Positions 32,375-43,199 of a DNA stretch of 64,000 nucleotides are shown here, piece after piece; positions within the stretch are counted from its first letter, which is position 1; every line of letters starts with the position of its first letter. A program made the translations under genes and the position numbers. The stretch is from Sorex araneus (Eukaryota > Chordata > Mammalia > Eulipotyphla > Soricidae), in NCBI RefSeq assembly GCF_027595985.1, contig NC_073304.1, positions 143,384,969 through 143,448,968 of the forward strand. Reading direction: 5' to 3'. The notes beneath the pieces are model-generated. The model was not told the DNA's origin and did not search any database. It saw nothing but the letters and a program-made list of their open reading frames with translations.

Positions 32375-33149
32375 CTATATACCATAGATGAGTGCAATCT
32401 TTCTATGTCTGTCTCTCTCTTTCTGACTCATTTCACTCAGCATGAAACTTTTCATGCCCATCCACTTGACTACAAAATTCTTGACCTCCTTTTTTCTAAC
32501 AGCTGCATAGTATTCCATTGTATAGATGTACCAAAGTTTCCTCAACCAGTCATCCGTTCTGGGGCATTCGGGTTTTTTTCCAGATTCTGGCCATTGTAAA
32601 CAGTGCTGCGATGAACATACATGTGCAGATGTTGTTTCGATTGTACTTTTTTGCCTCTCTGGGATATATTCCCAGCAGTGGTATTGCTGGGTCAAATGGG
32701 AATTCAATATCTAATTTTTTGAGAGTCGTCCAAATTGTTTTCCAGAAGGGCTGAACCAGTCGGCATTCCCACCAGCAGTGAAGAAGGGTCCCTTTCTCCC
32801 CACATCCTCTCCAACAGCGGTTGCTTTTGTTCTTTTGGATGTGTGCTAGTCTCTGTGGTGTGAGGTGGTATCTCAAAGTTGTTTTGATCTGCATCTCTCT
32901 GATGATTAGTGATGCAGAGCACTTTTTCATGTGCCTTTTGGCCATTCGTATTTCTTCCTTGGTAAAGTTTCTGTTCATTTCTTCGCCCCATTTTTTGATG
33001 GGATTGGATGTTTTCTTCTTGTAGAGTTCAACCAGTGCTTTATATACTATTGATATCAACCCCTTATCTGATGGGTATTGTGTAAATATCCTTTCCCATT
33101 CTGTGGATAGTCTTTGTATTCTGGTCACTGTATCTCTTGCGGTGCAGAA
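32375..33149 (-). pseudogene. L1 ORF2 C-terminal segment (inverted half)
   Basis: Minus-strand frames give the ORF2 C-terminal domain: '[19 protein letters not shown]', '[19 protein letters not shown]', and the cysteine-rich motif [18 protein letters not shown] (C-x3-C-x7-H-x4-C). Then come '[19 protein letters not shown]' and '[15 protein letters not shown]'. A shift near 32.6 kb moves into the frame that ends 'MEYYAAVRKKEVKNF' ... stop at ~32,375. Intact L1 needs this region for retrotransposition. Here it is cut from the rest by the inversion. Confidence 0.92.
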
Positions 33150-33993
33150 ATCCATGGCCTTCATATATGCAAACAATGAGGCAGAGGAAAGGGACATGAA
33201 AAAAGCAATCCCATTCACAATCGTGCCCCAGAAAATCAGGTACCTCGGAATCAGCTTAACCAAGGAAGTAAAAGACCTTTACAAAGAAAACTACATAACG
33301 CTACTCCATGAAATCAAAGAGGACATGAGGAAATGGAAACATATACCCTGCTCGTGGATAGGGAGAATCAATGTTGTCAAAATGGCAATACTCCCTAAAG
33401 CATTATACAGATTCAATGCGATCCCTATAAGTATACCCATGACATTCTTCAAAGAAATGGATCAAGCAATCCTAAAATTCATATGGAATAACAAACGTCC
33501 AAGGATAGCTAAAACAATTCTTGGGAAAAAGATGATGGGAGGCATCACCATCCCCAACCTCAATCTTTACTACAAAGCAGTAACAATTAAAACAGCATGG
33601 TACTGGAACAAAGGCAGAGCCGTAGACCAATGGAACAGGGTGGAATATCCCTACACACAACCCCAAATGTATGACCATCTAATCTTTGATAAGGGAGCAA
33701 GAGATGTGAAGTGGAGCAAGGAAAGCCTCTTTAACAAATGGTGCTGGCACAACTGGACAACCACATGCAAAAAAATGGGTTTAGACCTTGACCTGACACC
33801 ATGCACAAAAGTCAGATCAAAATGGATTAGAGACCTCAACATTAGACCACAAACCATAAGGTACATTGAAGACAAGGTCGGCGAAACCCTCCACGATATT
33901 GAAGATAAAGGTATCTTCAAAGGTGACACGGAACTAAGCAATCTAGTAAAAACAGAGATCAACAAATGGGACTACATTAAACTAAAAAGCTTA
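33150..33993 (+). pseudogene. L1 ORF2 middle segment downstream of the RT core
   Basis: A continuous open frame on the plus strand encodes the part of ORF2 after the RT active site: '[10 protein letters not shown]', '[17 protein letters not shown]', '[18 protein letters not shown]', 'ILPKALYRFNAIPI', '[17 protein letters not shown]', 'TAWYWNKGR' and 'WDYIKLKS'. About 280 codons lack stops, which fits a recent insertion. The neighbouring catalytic core is absent, so nothing functional is encoded. The host sequence resumes at the TSD, adding a few non-L1 codons. Confidence 0.92.
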
Positions 33994-34116
33994 TGCATAT
34001 AATTTTTAGAGCAAAATCTGGAGGTTGGAAGCAAAACAGGAAACTGGGAGATCTCAGGCTGGAGGTACAAGAAGGAATGAAAGAAGAAGAGACTTGAAGG
34101 AAGGAAAGACTTTGGC

Positions 34117-34281
34117 TTGCTTTGAAGCCATATCCAATGATGCTCAGGGGTTATTTTTGGCTCTGCATGGAGGAATCACTGCTGGTGGAGCTCTGGGGAC
34201 CATATAGAATTCTGGGGGTTGGATGTGGGTTGGCCATGTGCAAGGCAATCACCCTACCTGCTGTACTATCACTCTGGTCCA
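34117..34281 (-). mobile_element. A-tailed tRNA SINE, reverse
   Basis: 'gaagccatatccaatgatgc', 'tcaggggttatttttggctc', 'ggaccatatagaattctggg' and 'caaggcaatcaccctacctg'. Confidence 0.85.
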
Positions 34282-34284
34282 AGG

Positions 34285-34875
34285 AAGAAACTCTTGAGAG
34301 CCTCTTGGAGAGAGAAGCCATGTTTTTAAAGAACTGGTCCCAGAACAGTAGTTCAAGCCCCAGGAAATGGAATGGTCAGAGAGATGTTAACAGTTAAGGG
34401 AACCTGAAATGTTCTGATCTATTATTATATGAATGAAGCTGTTTTAAATTCCGGAGGCCAAAAAGATGCACTGATAGAGGAACATTGCACTCAACCTTTC
34501 CCAACCCACTTTCTATGAAAACATGAATTTTCAAAATACTAACAGGGGGGTTTGAATTTTAAAAAGTTGGGGTCAGTGTTTGATGATAACTACAAAACAG
34601 TGCTCCCTACAATGGTGTCCCTTGATGTACAACTGAACATTAAAGGCTCTGAGAATGTCTTCACCTGATTAAAAGACTATGAAATCCTTGAAAGGACTAA
34701 AATCCCCAGGAATAATGGGACCAAGTGGAGAGAAATAATTTTCCACTTTGTAGCTCAGGTTTATGGAGATAGTGACACCCTAAACTTTCTATTTCTTAAA
34801 ATAAAGTCAGAGGCAGAAGGAGAAGGCAACCTTTGCAACCCTCCAGATTGGGTCAGTGGTCTCCCCGTTAAAACT
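34285..34875. other. Unique sequence, nothing recognised
   Basis: No recognised family or coding signal. Confidence 0.4.
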
Positions 34876-34877
34876 TA

Positions 34878-35100
34878 ACTAAGAAATTTTATTTATTTAT
34901 TTTAAATTTAAATTTATTTTTATAAAGTTGTTTATAATATCTTATTATCTTTAATATTCCAATACCAATCCCACCATCATTGCACCTTCCCACCACCATT
35001 ATTTCCAATTTTCCCAACCACCACCTAAGCCTGACCCAATAGCAGGCCCTAAATAATTTATTTTGTGTTACTTACTGTGAACAATCTGTTAAAAATGATC
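34878..35100 (-). mobile_element. L1/composite 3' end fragment, reverse, old
   Basis: 'tttaatattccaataccaat', 'cccaccatcattgcacctt' and 'taatttattttgtgttactt' parallel 16,485-16,575 ('gatatttcaataccagtctc', 'gatttgttttgtattgct') in the 3' part of composite B. Confidence 0.6.
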
Positions 35101-35743
35101 AAAAAAAGTTTTCTTAGAAGAAAGTTTGTGAACATTGTTATATCTCATGAAGCTTAAGCCCTTGTAGAAGATATTTACTAACATGTTGTTACAGGTTGAG
35201 CCTTGTGTGCTAATATTTTTTTAATAAAAATTGGTTGCCTTCTACTTCACATCCCATCCAATGTGGTGTGCTACTCCTGGTACATCACTGGTATGGAGTA
35301 TGAGATGTCACTCCAGGAATTCTAAAATTTTAAATATAGGGTGATACAAGTGGAGTTAGATTTTTTTGATGTCTGAATCTGTTTTAAGCTTTATTTTTTT
35401 ATTTTTTTTTAAACTTTTTATTAAATCACCATGTGGAAAGTTACAAAGTTCGCAGGTTTATATGTCAGTTATACAATATTCAAACACCCATCCCTTCACC
35501 AGTGCCCATACTCCACCACCAGAAACCCCAGTATACCCCCCGCCCCCACCCCCTACCCCCTACTGTATAACTAATGAATTTCACTTCATTTTTTCTTTAC
35601 CTTGATTACATTCCATAATTCAACACAAAACTCACTATAGTTGTTAGAGTTTCCAAGCAAGAGAGACAGACCTACTACATTTGATAATTAGTTTTTCATT
35701 GCTAGAAATGAAGAGATATGTAGCCCCACTGCTACAAGTACAC

Positions 35744-35745
<2 letters not shown>

Positions 35746-35786
<41 letters not shown>
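35746..35786. repeat. (CT)n microsatellite inside composite A
   Basis: About 20 CT units, within the 35,396-36,258 element. Confidence 0.95.
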
Positions 35787-35789
<3 letters not shown>

Positions 35790-36029
35790 CCCTTTTTCCT
35801 TTTCCCTTTTTTTTTTTCCCCTTTATCCCCCTCATCCTCCTTCCAGCGCCTCATAGTATGGTGTACGCCACGCCGCGTCGGCCAGCATGGGGCTTTTGCT
35901 TAGTTCACAGTCCAGAGAGCTGGCTGCTACATTAAAAACCTTCAATATTTCAACAAAAACTTACTGTTATTATTTGGAGTTTCCCCCCCAAGTCAGCCCT
36001 GTTCAAAAGGAACCGTTTCACATTGCTGA

Positions 36030-36258
36030 CAATTATAAATGTTAAGTCGCTTGGACGTGGTAGCGTCCGCGCGGTTTTGGATTTCTGTATAAAGTCCAGG
36101 GAAAATTCTGCCAGATGCTGGAACCCCAATTCCTAAAGCTGTCCCTGGTTCCCGCTCGTTCCACATCCACCGGCTCTGCAGAGACATGGGCACCCGGGCC
36201 GAAAACCCGGCCGGCTGGAGCAGAGCCCCGGCCCTGGCGGGGGCTGGCCCTATATCCC
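36030..36258 (-). promoter_or_regulatory. CpG-rich 5' end of composite A (candidate internal promoter)
   Basis: On the minus strand the first ~230 bp are far richer in G, C and CpG than anything else in the window ('ccagccggccgggttttcgg', 'ccgcgcggacgctaccacg'). A 'tttatacag' word lies at ~36,088. This is a candidate only, from composition and position at the element's 5' edge. Confidence 0.35.
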
Positions 36259-36321
36259 TTAAGCTTTATTATTATTTTAAAAAATTTTTTTATTAGTGTG
36301 GAGTTAGATTTTTAACTGATG

Positions 36322-36705
36322 GTGACTTTGGGGTCTGGAGGCATCTCTGCAACTTGTTGATCTCTTCCGAGATTTATTTGTGAGTCTCTGGATCATGGCC
36401 AGTTAATGAGCCTATATGGTGCCAGAGGCAGTTTGTGGATGTGACTGCCAGGATCCTGGAAGAACAGGGGGACAGAGGAGGTCACCCATCCCCGACTCCT
36501 GGAAAGCCTTGAGATTTTGGTCACAAAACCCTCATTCTTGAATTTTAAACAGATTCACTCATGAATGAGGCTCATCCTGAGCCTGTGGAAATCGGCAGTG
36601 AGCCTGGTGGCAATTGGGTTCTGGAGAATTTTGGCTGCCGGGGTTGTTTGGGTGGGTGGTGGGTGTCCAAGATGAGACTGCCTGGTGCAGGGTCGGAATA
36701 ACTAA
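36322..36705 (-). mobile_element. Single unit of composite B, reverse
   Basis: 'gatctcttccgagatttatt', 'gagtctctggatcatggcca', 'cagtttgtggatgtgactgc', 'atgaatgaggctcatcctga' and 'gcaattgggttctggaga' match the order of 16,590-17,240. Confidence 0.8.
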
Positions 36706-36724
36706 GAAATTTAAAGGGAATACC

Positions 36725-37718
36725 TTGGGGTTTAAGCACTTTGAGGAATGATTCTGAGTAAGCCAGACATGGCCCCAACTCACCCCCACAAATGAATAAA
36801 GTGGGTACCTCTCCTGAAGTTTGTTTTAGCGACGCAGAGCCAAAGACAAGAGGGTGATTGTATTTTCAAACAGTTGCTCTTGGTTTGGCATGAAGTTTGC
36901 CAAGTAACTACCGCATAGTTAGGTGCTTGTCAGTGAGTGACCAAGACTGTAAAATACCATCTCGGTGTGGGAACACACAGAACTGGCGCTGAGAGAAGGA
37001 GTTCATCTCAGCAACTTTTCAAAGAAGTAATACTGGCAATAAGTGTGGCTTGGGGCAGTGAGGCAGTGAGGGAACCTTTGAGAAGCTCTGCTGGAAGCAA
37101 GAGGGACATGGTAGAGTAAATGCTCTAGTGTAATTTCCTGAAGAGACAAAGGAACTGAAGTGTCCAACAACCAAATATCCACGATTTTGGGTTGAGAGCC
37201 AAATCCGAGCATGGACTCTCTGGCTTGCCCCACAATCAGGAAGAGGCTTTACAGAGCACCGGGTGCTGGACCGAGAACTGTAGGTACTTCCAGAGGACAG
37301 CCTTGCTGAATGTGAGTGCCCAAGGGTACGGGCAGAGTTTGACCATGCCCACCACAAACAGCTGATGGGGCTGATAGGGAGACTGCTCCAGGTAAGTCCT
37401 TGGAGTTTTGGCCTAATGGAACCTTTGTGGGAATGAGAACCAGAAGCAGCACAGAGACCCAAGCTTGCTGCAGGCTTCCAGCTGGCTGCATCTCATCATG
37501 TGTCCTGTTGGACTCTGACCTCCTGTACTTACACCAAGGCATTTTAGTCATGGTCAGTGTTTGTATAAGTTACTTCCCCTTGAGTTCACTGGAGCAAAAC
37601 ACTGTCCTGGCAGGTGAACACTATTCATGCTCTGTGGTCTGGTACCGATCCCTACCTATCTCACACCTTGTTAGCTTTAATTCCAGATGGAATAGGTAAA
37701 GATGAAAACTGTAGAAGA
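36725..37718. other. Unique sequence, nothing recognised
   Basis: Overlapping minus-strand frames at 37.0-37.55 kb have no recognisable domain and no splice context I could support. Confidence 0.45.
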
Positions 37719-37719
37719 T

Positions 37720-37800
37720 GGTAATGTAGCTCAGTGGCAGAGTACACTCTTTACTTGTAGGAGACACATATTCCTCCACATACACCAAATGAAAGCAGAA
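37720..37800 (+). pseudogene. tRNA-Ala-like sequence (tRNA-derived SINE head or tRNA pseudogene)
   Basis: 'ggtaatgtagctcagtggca' + 'gagtacactctttacttgta' resembles the 5' half of tRNA-Ala (gtagctcagtggtagagc...cttcgcatgta). The 3' half is degraded ('attcctccacatacacc'), so it is not a functional tRNA. Confidence 0.55.
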
Positions 37801-37939
37801 AAACCAAAACAATTTTCCAGAAATTGTAGAACGTTTACTATTCATGTAGGGAACATTTACTTATACAACACAAAAACAGTGATAGGCACGTGAGTAAAGA
37901 CTGAATAAATGACAAAGAAATATAGAAAGATTTTCCAGG

Positions 37940-38030
37940 TTAGGCGAAGGATGTAGTTCAGTTATCACTATCAGTAAGCACATGCTTCCTTGAGTAATGG
38001 TTAGACTTCTCTCTTCCCCCAGTCCCTGGT
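37940..38030 (+). pseudogene. Second tRNA-Ala-like sequence
   Basis: 'gaaggatgtagttcagttat' followed by 'aagcacatgcttccttgagt' again follows the tRNA-Ala 5' half, with a small insertion in the D-arm region, then 'cccccagtccctgg' in place of the T-arm. Confidence 0.5.
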
Positions 38031-38360
38031 AAGCAATTAAAAAATAAGTTTTTTTGTCATTTATATTTAGTGAAACCCACAACTTTATGTGACACCAAGA
38101 TTGACATCTTCCAGGAAATGGCTTGCTGAGAATAACTGAACACGGCTATGGGGAGAGGGGATGTGATTCTTTGCAAACACATCAGGAAACATTTGAGTGC
38201 CATTTTGGAATTATGAGCTTTTTAGTTCTCCTGGCCCAGCAATCTCACTCCCTGTAGATACTCTATATAGAAGTCTGTGAGCCATACACAGGGATATCCA
38301 GGACCACATTATCTACTTTAAAACACATTTTATTGTGAAATGTAACACTTAGAATAGTGA
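38031..38360. other. Unique sequence, nothing recognised
   Basis: No recognised family. Confidence 0.35.
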
Positions 38361-38362
38361 AG

Positions 38363-38530
38363 TCTGGAGCCAGAGGGCAGAGTACTTGCCTTTTATGCAT
38401 CTGATTTGGATTCCATCACCAGCACCCCAAATAGTCCCCCAAGCACCACTAGCAGTGCTCCTTGAGTGCCAAACCAGAGTAAGCCCTGAGCACTGCCAGG
38501 TGTGGCCCAAAAATGAAAAACAAGAAAAGT
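38363..38530 (+). mobile_element. A-tailed tRNA SINE, forward
   Basis: 'gtctggagccagagggcaga', 'gatttggattccatcaccag', 'ccctgagcactgccaggtgt' and tail 'ggcccaaaaatgaaaaacaa'. Confidence 0.85.
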
Positions 38531-38639
38531 GTAGCTCTGTGCAGTCACCATTGGTCAACGTGGTGAAACATACCAGCCTCCAAGACTCCCTCAGTGTTTC
38601 ATCTTTCTGACCCCAAATATCGCTCAACCCTCCCCCCAG

Positions 38640-39640
38640 AAAATCACTTTCTTGACTCCTAGATATTATTTTATTTGCTTTTATAAGTAATTTTGTCAAC
38701 AAAGTAGGAATACCTAAGTACACAGTTGTACTTCGCCTGTTTGTGAAATTTATCCTAATTGAAGCAACAATTTCTTTAAAAGTAAGCATTGTCTTGCATC
38801 TGTCTTTGTTTTTAATAAACATTACATTGGTATTTGAATATATTATTATAATGTGACTACAGTTTAGTATTCTTATTGCTTATATGGTATTCTGTTGCAT
38901 GAACATATCTTTATTCACTATAACTCACAGACATTAGGGTTGTTTCAGGTTTTGGCTGATACGCACATTGTATTAAGTTGCATTTCCTTGGTAACTAATA
39001 TGGCTGAGCATCTTTCACAGATTCATTTGCTATTTGAATCATCTTTTGTGAAGTGTGCACTCAAGGGCTAACTTATTTGATCATTTTCAAATGGAATTTT
39101 CAGTCTTTTTTAATTTTGATTCTTTATATAAATTGAACTCTGTCATAGTATTTCCCCCCACTCTTTGCCTTTTTATTTTTGATGAAAATAATACTTATTT
39201 TTAGAAGTAGCCAAATTTCTGTTTTTTATGATTAATTTTTACTGGGGCTTCATTTAAGAATTCTTTCTCTGTCAAAGTGTTAAGAAAATAATCTCCTGTT
39301 GTATATTCTGAAAAGTTAATTATAATTATTTTTGTCTTTCATTTAACTTTCACTAAGACTTCATTTGGAGTTGAATTTTGTGTATAATGTGAGGTAGAGA
39401 GTTAATTTCAATTGTCAACCATATATATTTTAAGAACTATTTGTTCCCCTTTTAATTTAAATTTTTTCATAAGTCAAGTGTCTCTATATATTTGACTCCC
39501 TTAAGAACACTGTATCCTATTCATTAATATATCCATCCTTGAACCAACAGTCTGCTGTTTTAAGGAATATAGTATTATTTTAAGTTTTTCTATGGGATAG
39601 AACAAATCAACTTTTCTTTTTCCAGAAATATGTTGCCTAT
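38640..39640 (-). repeat. Ancient L1 ORF2 3' region, reverse
   Basis: 'tatggtattctgttgcatga', 'acattagggttgtttcaggt', 'aagttgcatttccttggtaa', 'atggctgagcatctttcaca' and 'tcattttcaaatggaatttt' follow the reverse L1M order (ttccattgta...tttggctatt...tgcatttccctaatgatta...gagcatcttttcatg...). No reading frame survives. Confidence 0.7.
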
Positions 39641-39699
39641 TATTTATTATTTTCATTTCCATATACATCTTATCTTGTTTTTATAGCATTGATTACAAT

Positions 39700-40160
39700 T
39701 TTTTAAATTAAGGTACCATGATTAAAAAGTCCTTCACAGTAGAGCCTCAAGCACACGATGTTCCACACCATTTCACCCCCAGTGTCAGCTTTGCCCCACA
39801 GCACCCCTACTTTCCTTCCACTCTCCAGACTGCCTTCTTGATAGGCACATTCTAAAAATTTTTGTAATAGTTGACCCATATAAATCTTATGACCTACTTG
39901 TTTGGATTTTAATTGGTGTTTGAGTGATTCTCTATGCCAATTTGTATAGAGTTAGTGCTGTTGTGACATTTAGTCTTTTGATCCATGAGCGTGATGTTGT
40001 TTCCATTCCTTAGTCTTCCTCTCCATCCAATTGACTTCACTTGGCAGAACGTCCCCAGCTGCATCTATTGCATCTATGTAGTAGCAAATAGTATTTTGAA
40101 TTTTCTTATAGTCCAATAGTATTCCATATCTATGATTCCTCTCTCCTAACTTCATATTTG
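39700..40160 (-). repeat. Old L1 3' end, reverse
   Basis: 'ccacaccatttcacccccag' with the C-rich UTR tract, then 'agtagcaaatagtattttga' and 'ccaatagtattccatatcta' (reverse ORF2 end). Confidence 0.6.
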
Positions 40161-40199
40161 AGTTGCTTTTATTGATATTAAGAAATTTATTTATTAGTT

Positions 40200-40378
40200 T
40201 TTGAGCCACATCTGGCAGTACTGAGGGCTTACTCCTGGCTCTGCACTCAAGGATCTACTGCACTCAAGGATCTACTACTGAGTGATCCTTGGGAGACCAC
40301 TTGGGGTCCTGGGGATTAAACCTGGTCAACCATGTACAAGACGGATGCCCTTCCCGCTATACTACTGCTCTGACCCTT
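40200..40378 (-). mobile_element. A-tailed tRNA SINE, reverse, with short internal duplication
   Basis: 'gagccacatctggcagtact', 'actcctggctctgcactcaa' and 'gatgcccttcccgctatact'. The word 'ctgcactcaaggatcta' occurs twice in tandem (40,240-40,275). Confidence 0.85.
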
Positions 40379-40479
40379 CAATTTATTTTTTGTATATTGA
40401 TTTTTCAAAGCTCATTTTTGTTTTATGTATTTTAAATGTTTTTTCCCACCCCTCTTTCCTTCCCTTTGTTGTTGCTGCT

Positions 40480-40935
40480 GCAATGACTAGGGGCTGAATG
40501 CTTGATTGTGGTGCTCACACCCTTTAGCTGTGGTGCTCTCAGGGGCTTTGCTTGTGGTGCACCTTGGTGCACACTTGGTTGTGGTGTGCCAGAGATTGCA
40601 CATACTTTTTTGAGTTTGTTTATGATTTGGATCCTCACCCCACAGTGCTCAGGGGCTACCACAGCTCAATGTTTGGAGGGATTTCTGGTAATGCTCAGGG
40701 ACTCGTGGTGGGGACTGAGGACTGAGTCCAGAGAAAAGCCATGCCAGCAGCAGGTAAGCTCTGTCTCTGGCCAGATCGCACTTGCTTTATTGTGGCTCTG
40801 GGAATCACAGAGGACAGGGCACTGAAGCAGAGATCTGTACTTGGCACTCAGGCTGGTGCTGGGAATTGAGCTCACAGCCTCATGTCTATAAAGCAGGCAC
40901 TCAACAACTATTGGGCCACAGCCTTGGGCCTATAT
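40480..40935 (-). mobile_element. Cluster of old tRNA SINE fragments, reverse
   Basis: Three successive partial matches: 40,500-40,600 ('gctgtggtgctctcaggggc'), 40,630-40,770 ('ccacagtgctcaggggctac', 'ggtaatgctcagggactcgt') and 40,790-40,930 ('acttggcactcaggctggtg', 'gggaattgagctcacagcct'). Limits between them are not clear. Confidence 0.6.
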
Positions 40936-41219
40936 TTAGCAACCTTGTGATACTCTATTACTACTTCTATTATTTTTTATTTTGTAGATTCAGTTTTCTG
41001 TGTATATAATCACATTATATGTTAAAAAAGCAGTAGCTTCAGTCCTTCCTTTAAGTGGATATAATTTTCATTTTACAGAATATTGTCAGCTATATATTAT
41101 GAAATTATATAACTAATTACAATATTACAAATATCTACAATGATAAAATTAGAATCATTTAAATTATATTTTTATGTGAATTATACTATAAATTGCAAAA
41201 TTATTTCCTCAGACTTTGG

Positions 41220-41452
41220 AATCACTCTATTTCCATGAATCATGGCTATATTGACAAGCTGTGCAATTCTGTGTTACTGTCTCAATTTCTCTGAATTCTC
41301 AAAAATCTTATATGTCACATGGGTTTGTTCATGGCCCATCCAGTTCCTGGAAGTGTCAGGAGGATTAAATGCAACAAACTTATGCAAAGCAGTTAGTCGG
41401 GAGCTGGGTACACAATACATGTTCAATAAGTGGTAATGAGTTTTATGGTCAT
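41220..41452 (+). repeat. MIR-like ancient SINE, forward
   Basis: 'gtctcaatttctctgaattc', 'aggaggattaaatgcaacaa', 'cttatgcaaagcagttagtc' and 'cacaatacatgttcaataag' match the MIR 3' half well. Confidence 0.7.
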
Positions 41453-41454
41453 AA

Positions 41455-42425
41455 TTCAATTACTCAAGCTTTTATTAGGCTCCTCTTGTGGGCCAGGAAT
41501 GACGCAGGTAAACTTGGACAGAATTGGAGGGAAAACTGATGTGGACTATAATGTATCTGAAACAAAAATTTGGAGCTGTGCCTGGAATGTATAGTATGAC
41601 TTCAGTAAAAAAAATATAAAGCATGTGCTTGATATTTTTATGACTACTCCTGATCAGTTTTTGATGCCAGATAGACAGGAGCAAAGGGAAGTCGTCTTTC
41701 CTTCTGGGGAGAAGCTGGGGCCTAGTAATGAGCTCTTTGAGAGGTGATACGGGTATGAACTGCCCATCTCCCCTAAGGAATGAGTGGGGATGTCTTTCCT
41801 TTCCTAGCCCAGGTTCCCCACCAATTTCTTTACAAGACCCCTCGACTGACTGCAGAACAATGATCTGTCTCCATTGCACTGACTTTCACAAAGACTTTGC
41901 TGTCACTGCAGGTGTTCATGCCTGGATATGGGCCCACAGAAGCAATGCACCTGTTAAGACCTGGTAGAGTGGAAACCGAATGTAGGCTGAACATGAAATA
42001 ACTTATTGCATATTTCTTGTTACAACAAAATGGTAAGTGAAATTATTAAATAGTTTAGGGAAAGAATGTGAAAATTGTTATTTTTTCACAGTGAAAGTAT
42101 AGCCATTCCCCTACCGTGTAATTTCTCCTTTCATATCTGTGTCTGTGGAAGTCTCAGGGGTTCCTCCAGTACTCATGGATTCCTCCAGTACTGGATCCCA
42201 CCAACTCCTCATTTTTCACTTTTTATGATTTTTATTTTATCCACACATTTTCCAAATGGCTTTATGGCAAAATGTTCTTTTTGGGTATGGGAAGGAGAAG
42301 CAATGAATGGAGAATAATTTGCAACTGGCAAAGATTTCCTGGAAAGTTAAAGCAAATTCAGCTGTGACAGATGTGATTCACATGAATTGTATTTGTGTAA
42401 GGATTATAATTGACTCAATTTAAGG
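41455..42425. other. Unique sequence, nothing recognised
   Basis: A short 'ttcctccagtact' tandem word near 42,162-42,193. Minus-strand open frame 41,475-41,879 has no recognisable features. Confidence 0.45.
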
Positions 42426-42449
42426 TTGATGGTAAAATATATATATATT

Positions 42450-42650
42450 GCACTCATGAATTCTGTTCCTGGCATCACAAAACAAAACAAACACCGCTAC
42501 CACACACACACACACACACACACACACAAAGTAAAAAGAGAAAGAAAACACCCTTACACTAACTTCTCACTTCTTCTAGCACCTAACAACCCCACTCCCA
42601 GCAAAACAAAAGACAACCAAAAGCCAAAACAAAAAACCAAATAACAGGAT
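42450..42650. repeat. Low-complexity A/C-rich tract with (AC)n
   Basis: (AC)15 at 42,499-42,528, surrounded by A/C-rich sequence that may be the tail of a lost SINE. Confidence 0.75.
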
Positions 42651-43033
42651 TCCAGCACAGAGATTCTGATTCAGCTAATCAGAGGAGGGGCCCAGTATCT
42701 TCATAGAATGGAGGGGGCGAGCTTATTGAGGTGTTCTTTGATGCCTGCTCTGCTTTCTGCTACAGAGCTGCATCCTGCCAAACAGGACCAGTGAACAAAC
42801 AAATGCGGAGTCGACCTCGTGGCAGGATAAATGACTCGCATTCATTCCCCAATATCCATCGAGGCCCACTCAAGGTTACAAGGAAAGAATGCAAGCTGCT
42901 GGTTGTGCCTGTCCTTCACTGAACATCCTAGTTTAGTTCCCACTTCCAAAACGCGCCAAGGGCTCCTTAAAGAAAGAAGTAAAAGAGCCTTCTCTGCACA
43001 CGTTGCATCCATGCCCCCTTCCTCAAATAAACC

Positions 43034-43056
43034 AAAAAAAAAAAAAAAAAAAAAAA
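43034..43056. repeat. Poly-A run (23 A)
   Basis: Uninterrupted A run after 'cctcaaataaacc'. It looks like a retroposon tail, but I could not identify a body upstream (42,660-43,030). Confidence 0.8.
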
Positions 43057-43199
43057 GCATTTAGCAATCTCTAGTGCCCTCTAGTGGCATATACTTGTCA
43101 TGTCAGGTATCAGTAGCTCAATTTTGTTTAAAAACGAAAAACAAACAAAAAACCAACAAAACTTAAAAACAACACCATAAACTATGCAAATAGACTTAA

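Larger units (their letters stand above)
31892..33993. mobile_element. L1 LINE with twin-priming 5' inversion and 15-bp TSD
   Basis: The left part (31,892 to ~33,149) holds the L1 3' UTR and ORF2 C-terminus on the minus strand. The right part (~33,150-33,993) holds the upstream ORF2 segment on the plus strand. 'tgcatataattttta' at 31,877-31,891 and 33,994-34,008 proves one insertion. In L1 order the right segment ends at '...YIKLKS' and the left begins at 'FCTARD...', which are adjacent in ORF2, so the inversion lost almost nothing. ORF2 is still largely open, so the copy is young. Confidence 0.94.
35396..36258 (-). mobile_element. Composite non-coding retroposon, family A, reverse, with 12-bp TSD
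   Basis: Bounded by 'ttaagctttatt' at 35,384-35,395 and 36,259-36,270. Minus strand, 5' to 3': a CpG- and GC-rich start (36,258 to ~36,050), the 'ggactgtgaactaagc' + 'cggcgtggcgtacaccata' unit shared with 22,170-22,300, a (GA)n tract, the 'actaattatcaaatg' and 'gtgagttttgtgttgaatta' linker, then the L1-type 3' end with G-rich tract and 'ctttccacatggtgatttaa'. No open frame. The GC-rich 5' end could hold a promoter (inference). Confidence 0.84.

Noticed and set aside
33103..34002. Intact L1 ORF2 gene from the 299-codon open frame
   Set aside because: It contains only the part after the RT core and the first codons derive from the inverted half. It is a fragment of an inverted insertion.
37019..37551. 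Overlapping minus-strand open frames of 147 and 100 codons
   Set aside because: Composition and overlap in different frames look random. No domain, no start context, no splice pattern.
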